A DNA stretch of 64,000 bases from positions 1,674,001 to 1,738,000 of the forward strand of contig NZ_CP071321.1 of assembly GCF_017309585.1 (NCBI RefSeq), written 5' to 3'. Both the position numbers and the translations under genes were made by a program. Under the pieces are notes generated by a model. That model saw only the letters and a program-made list of their open reading frames with translations. It had not been told where the DNA came from and did not search any database. Of the stretch, positions 62,055 to 64,000 are shown in pieces. This stretch comes from Nitrogeniibacter aestuarii (GTDB taxonomy: Bacteria; Pseudomonadota; Gammaproteobacteria; Burkholderiales; Rhodocyclaceae). Within the stretch, counting starts at the first letter, position 1. Each line of letters begins with the position of its first letter.

Positions 62055-63280
62055 CCAGAGAGGAGCGTCTGGACGCGCAGTGCGTCCGAGGTCTCATTCG
62101 CTGCCTTCGAGCGGGTGATCGTGCCGGATTAGCAGCCTCAACAGTAGGCGCTCGCGCCGAGGATGTTGAGGCCCTAAAGTTCTGGTGGTCGCTCTCCGAC
62201 GAAGTGGGCGAATTGGCCGAGCGCGTCCGAGCGAACCCTCGCGAGATAGCCGGCTCGATAGCCGACGAGGAGCGAATATCCGAGGGCGAGATAGCCGGGG
62301 TTCTCGACGCCTCGGAAACGGCGAGACTTCAAGCGCGAGTGGGGGACCCATGCCTTTTCGTGGTCACCGAGCCTTCCAGAACTTGGCTGTCAGGCCCCAA
62401 TAGGGTACTGGCCCTCACCCTTGCCGAAGCGCTTAGAGCGCTGAGTTCAGGGCTGTCCGACTATAAGGGAAAGGCGGCGCCAGATTTTGCCTCTCGGCGC
62501 CTGATTCTTCTCGAGGAGGCGCTGCGCTCGTCGGCGCTACGCGAGATTCTGTCGTCTCCTGCCGGTCGAACCAGACTTACCTCATACGACAGACGGCAGG
62601 CTGGCAAGGCCAGGGCGCCGCTTTACAGGCTTGCCGTGGAGGCCTCGGAGAGCCTTCGGGCGGTAGAAAGTTTAGACGAGCACGCTCTCGCCTCCTTGTT
62701 CACGCAGACCTTGCTGCCGGCATTTGAGCCATGGCGCAGATTCGAACTCGCTACGCTACTTGCTTGTGCGGAGGCTGTCTCCAAGGCTAGATCGCAGCCG
62801 GTCGAGCTTGATCCATTTTTCTCCTCTCGTCGTCCTGCGGCCAGAATCGGCGAGGCGGAAATACGTTGGCAGAAAGTCATGCCCGCTCGTCCGGATTCCG
62901 TTCTGGAGCCTGCGGAGTTAAGGGCACGTAACCTAGCCTCGTTCCTCGGGGTCACTAAAGGGTCCGGAAGAGCTGACCTTACCTTAGAACTCGAGGGAAA
63001 GGTCATTGCTCTCGTTGAGTGCAAGTGGTTCGGAAGTCCTGAATCCGTTCAAGGGGCGGTTCTGGAAGCGAGCCCCCAGTTGGTCGGCTACGCGCTAGAC
63101 GAGGCGCATTTCAACGGCACGGACCCGGATATACTTTTGTCGCGCAGCCTCCTTGCGGTCGCTGACCGAGGTAAGGTCGCGTTCTCGGACGGCAGTGCAG
63201 GACTGGCCTGCGCCGACTTGTCGGACATGGAATCGGGTGCTCTCGCCAAATGGGCCGCCAAAGTTGCGGCCCTCTGGTAG
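62051..63280 (+). CDS. PD-(D/E)XK-type protein, partner of the McrB-like ATPase
   Basis: The start is TTG 62051 inside the ATPase stop (TTGA). The product has 409 residues. The C-terminal region has RADLTLELEGKVIALVECKW, which fits D-x(10-13)-E-x-K of restriction-type nucleases; the N-terminal ~300 residues are helical and not recognised. With the ATPase it resembles McrBC-like or LlaJI-type restriction. The pair ends tail to tail with a methyltransferase gene, with 1 bp between the stops. Confidence 0.72.
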   Translation: MTREERLDAQCVRGLIRCLRAGDRAGLAASTVGARAEDVEALKFWWSLSDEVGELAERVRANPREIAGSIADEERISEGEIAGVLDASETARLQARVGDPCLFVVTEPSRTWLSGPNRVLALTLAEALRALSSGLSDYKGKAAPDFASRRLILLEEALRSSALREILSSPAGRTRLTSYDRRQAGKARAPLYRLAVEASESLRAVESLDEHALASLFTQTLLPAFEPWRRFELATLLACAEAVSKARSQPVELDPFFSSRRPAARIGEAEIRWQKVMPARPDSVLEPAELRARNLASFLGVTKGSGRADLTLELEGKVIALVECKWFGSPESVQGAVLEASPQLVGYALDEAHFNGTDPDILLSRSLLAVADRGKVAFSDGSAGLACADLSDMESGALAKWAAKVAALW

Positions 63281-63281
63281 T

Positions 63282-64000
63282 TCAGAGCCTCGGCGCTCGT
63301 TTCTGACCGCCGTCAGGCACCAGGGGAGTCCCGGCCTCGTCGATTGGTGCCGCGCACGGCGTGTGAATCGTGTAGGAGGAGGGTTTGTCGGCGGCGAGGG
63401 GGCCGCTCTCGCCGTCGAATCTAGCCATGGCGCCTTCCAGATAGGTGCGGTTCATCTCGACGCAGGCCCAGCGACGTCCGAGGCGCTCGGCGACCATCCC
63501 CGTCACACAGGAGCCTCCAAATGGATCGAAGACGAAGTCGTCTGGGTCAGTGGTCATCCGGATGAAGTATTCCGGAAGGGCCGCCGGGAACCGCGCGGGA
63601 TGAATGTCGATGCCTCTGGCGCGACAGTAGTCCTGATAGGCGCCGTTCGACTCGGTATTCGCCACTGCTAGCAGGTTCGGCGGGACCGATCCCCCGTTGT
63701 CCTTGCCGAACTTCTCCGAGATGACATGGCCGGAGGGCCGAGTCTTCGCCTGATACCCGTTCTTTAAAAGCGACTTCATCGAGTCGCTGTAAGGGGCCAG
63801 AACACGTCGATTACTCGTCTTAGGCCATGGAGTCTTAGACAGCCACCATACGCAGTTGACCGCATCCTTCGGTCGAACGCGCCGCACGTTCACCCATTCT
63901 GCAGGCGTAGGAAGTTTCGCCGGATTCCACCAGAAGTGTTCGAGACATAGGTGAAAGCCATATTCCTCGCAGAGCATGATCAGCAGTTCGAAGTGGTAGA
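63282..64000 (-). CDS. DNA methyltransferase, N6-adenine/N4-cytosine beta-class (N-terminus outside window)
   Basis: The frame is open to base 64000, so the start lies outside; an internal ATG at 63977 is not the real start. The C-terminal part seen here has DPFGGSCVTGMVAERLGRRW, the SAM-binding motif I (DPFGGSG-TTG type with Cys for the second Gly), and FWWNPAKLP and NCVWWLSKTP, typical of beta-class N6A/N4C enzymes; the catalytic (D/S/N)PP(Y/W) motif should lie beyond the window. It is probably the protective methylase of the neighbouring restriction pair. Confidence 0.83.
   Translation of the reverse strand, partial: YHFELLIMLCEEYGFHLCLEHFWWNPAKLPTPAEWVNVRRVRPKDAVNCVWWLSKTPWPKTSNRRVLAPYSDSMKSLLKNGYQAKTRPSGHVISEKFGKDNGGSVPPNLLAVANTESNGAYQDYCRARGIDIHPARFPAALPEYFIRMTTDPDDFVFDPFGGSCVTGMVAERLGRRWACVEMNRTYLEGAMARFDGESGPLAADKPSSYTIHTPCAAPIDEAGTPLVPDGGQKRAPRL

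Noticed and set aside
50277..64000. Duplicate of the tRNA-Pro 3' end as attR
   Set aside because: I did not find a second copy by eye in the window; the far end of the island probably lies beyond 64000.

Overview
The window looks like the chromosome of a high-GC betaproteobacterium, most likely a member of the Rhodocyclales (Azoarcus/Thauera-like; inference). Support comes from the gene orders gyrA-serC-pheA-hisC-tyrA-aroA/cmk-rpsA-ihfB-lapA-lapB and thrS-infC-rpmI-rplT-pheS-pheT-ihfA-merR, from a tmRNA with the tag ANDERFALAA, and from the overall codon use. I had no database access, so the taxonomic placement is a reading of these signs.

Region 1 (1-10551, minus strand) is one tightly packed operon of at least nine genes. 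It begins with rfbF-rfbG-rfbH (CDP-glucose to the CDP-3,6-dideoxyhexose branch), followed by an RmlC-like epimerase and an SDR reductase/epimerase. It then carries three radical SAM proteins and a large HAD protein; two of the radical SAM proteins and the HAD protein share an N-terminal nucleotide-binding-like domain. This is a surface-glycan locus with unusual tailoring enzymes. Region 2 (10639-15421, minus) holds a HAD phosphatase, a diguanylate cyclase and a NarL-type response regulator with its hybrid sensor kinase. Region 3 (15538-19362) has tRNA-Thr and tRNA-fMet, then a compact three-gene set (NTP_transf_5-like nucleotidyltransferase, PqqD-HprK-like fusion, 62-residue peptide with a Tat-type leader) that resembles a peptide-modification system. 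It is followed by a tiny membrane protein with a strong promoter overlapped by a LexA-like box, and by tmRNA.

Region 4 (19433-50276) is core genome: gph, ubiG, an OmpA-family protein, a TRZ/ATZ amidohydrolase, the gyrA to lapB supra-operon (with a fused aroA-cmk), ugd, rfaE1, cysM, a ydbH-ynbE-ydbL set for envelope lipid transport, a PolB-type exonuclease, a GlsB-family protein, tRNA-Val, and the thrS to merR operon ending at tRNA-Pro(GGG).

Region 5 (50277-64000) is accessory DNA beginning just after tRNA-Pro. It carries TGGGACAGA repeats, several unrecognised proteins, a ~1 kb non-coding stretch packed with hairpins and closed by a terminator, HTH regulators with recurring upstream motifs, an archaeo-eukaryotic-primase-like replication protein and, after a drop in GC, a McrB-like ATPase with a PD-(D/E)XK protein and a convergent DNA methyltransferase that runs off the window. 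No integrase is seen. The best candidates for something undescribed are the structured RNA, the 62-residue peptide cluster, the LexA-boxed small protein and the radical SAM/HAD glycan operon.
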